Shown here: piece after piece, positions 5,719 through 6,180 of the stretch
How positions within the stretch are numbered: position 1 is the first letter of the stretch
How the letters are laid out: each line of letters begins with the position of its first letter
Source: Bacteroidales bacterium
GTDB lineage: Bacteria; Bacteroidota; Bacteroidia; Bacteroidales; UBA932
Assembly: GCA_017554135.1 (NCBI GenBank)
Contig: JAFZIX010000223.1
Span: forward strand, 1 to 6,180
DNA: 6,180 nt
Direction: 5' to 3'
The notes under the pieces: generated by a model
What the model was told of the DNA's origin: nothing
Database searches by the model: none
Seen by the model: only the letters and a program-made list of their open reading frames with translations
Program-made: the position numbers and the translations under genes

Positions 5719-5976
5719 ATGCCAGAACTATTCAGACAATACGGTTTCGTCTTCCTGTTCTTCACCAGGGAGCATGAGCCCATACACGTCCACGTGCGTG
5801 GGCACGACGGGGACGCCAAGTTCAATTGGGACGGGGAAGGTTTCGTGATGGAATATGCGCATAACATCAAGGCCAACGACCTCAAGCGCATCGAGCGAAT
5901 GATTGCCGAGAATACGGACATCATCATCAACCGCTGGTATGAATTGTTCAAGACCGACAATGAAGACAATCAGTAA
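5719..5976 (+). CDS. DUF4160 family protein
   Basis: Predicted 85-residue cytoplasmic protein. The N-terminal half carries the family's signature: a hydrophobic strand FVFLFFT (10-16), then EHEPIHVHVRGHDGDAKF (18-35), where the family usually has an H-x-P-x-H-x-H-V pattern. The C-terminal half is a helix with basic and acidic residues (NDLKRIERMIAENTDIIINRWYELF, starting at residue 53). The length is typical of the family. The ATG at 5719 was chosen because the promoter lies just before it and the upstream extension to 5641 is low-quality sequence starting with TTG. The gene overlaps the next by 17 bp, so translation is probably coupled. DUF4160 genes are often next to DUF2442 genes, and the pair has been suggested to be toxin-antitoxin-like; the biochemical role is not established. 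Confidence 0.85.
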   Translation: MPELFRQYGFVFLFFTREHEPIHVHVRGHDGDAKFNWDGEGFVMEYAHNIKANDLKRIERMIAENTDIIINRWYELFKTDNEDNQ

Positions 5977-6180
5977 AATATGGTTTGAAGGAGACTGGAT
6001 CTACGGCCTGGGGGACGATGGGAAAACCTATCGTCAGTCCCTGCTGTGGTATAACAAGCTTCGGAAGGCAACGGATGAACAGCGGGCCAAATACGAGATG
6101 AGCACCATCGGTATCCACTGGCACGAACTGGATGAAGACATCAGTTTTGAGAGTTTCCTCTATCCTGATGCCGAGCCCAC
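5960..6180 (+). CDS. DUF2442 family protein, 3' end missing
   Basis: The ATG at 5960 opens a frame that runs off the window edge, with 73 complete codons visible. The key stretch is LLWYNKLRKATDEQRAKYE (28-46), then IGIHWHELDEDIS (50-62), which closely follows the DUF2442 pattern of L-W-x-x-L-x-x-A-x-x-x-x-R-x-x-Y and IHWxxLDEDIS. The residues before it, ISKIWFEGDWIYGLGDDG, form the usual beta start. In complete members only a short tail follows LDEDIS, so little is probably missing. The start lies inside the end of the DUF4160 gene (17-bp overlap, different frame) and depends on the same promoter. It would be the partner, possibly the antitoxin-like or DNA-binding member, but this is inference. 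Confidence 0.85.
   Translation, partial: MKTISKIWFEGDWIYGLGDDGKTYRQSLLWYNKLRKATDEQRAKYEMSTIGIHWHELDEDISFESFLYPDAEP

Overview
The window looks like a chromosome segment of a member of the Bacteroidales. Three signs support this: promoters of the Bacteroidetes -33 TTG / -7 TAnnTTTG type, A/T-rich leaders without clear Shine-Dalgarno sequences, and lipoproteins built as fimbrillin plus FISUMP modules, which are typical of gut and oral Bacteroidales. The genus cannot be fixed from this sequence.

Left part (1-1890, + strand): the 3' end of a large GC-rich gene of unknown function with two related beta-rich halves (1-1728), then a tRNA-Val(GAC) gene with its own promoter, then a hairpin terminator that can work in both directions.

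Centre (1917-5146, - strand): a tight three-gene operon read right to left. It encodes a 46-residue small protein (5006-5146), a fimbrillin-like lipoprotein (3938-4984) and a larger fimbrillin-like lipoprotein with a FISUMP-type C-terminus (1917-3926). Both lipoproteins have a signal peptide and lipobox, so surface display or a pilus-type assembly is the likely role. The operon ends against the terminator shared with the tRNA.

Control region (5147-5718): the most interesting part. Two 13-bp inverted repeats, 5209-5221 and 5462-5474, have AAACG-nn-CGTTT cores. They enclose a segment carrying one good Bacteroidetes promoter that at present points right, away from the operon. Inversion would place that promoter just upstream of the 46-residue gene, reading into the operon. 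The repeats resemble the sites flipped by the Bacteroides fragilis serine invertase Mpi. This is therefore a predicted phase-variable ON/OFF switch for the surface lipoproteins, shown here in the OFF orientation. Just outside the right repeat is a decayed fragment (5508-5645, - strand) whose reading resembles the C-terminal helix-turn-helix of such an invertase, with a nonsense codon and an apparent internal loss.

Right end (5719-6180, + strand): an overlapping DUF4160/DUF2442 gene pair with its own promoter. The second gene is cut by the window edge.
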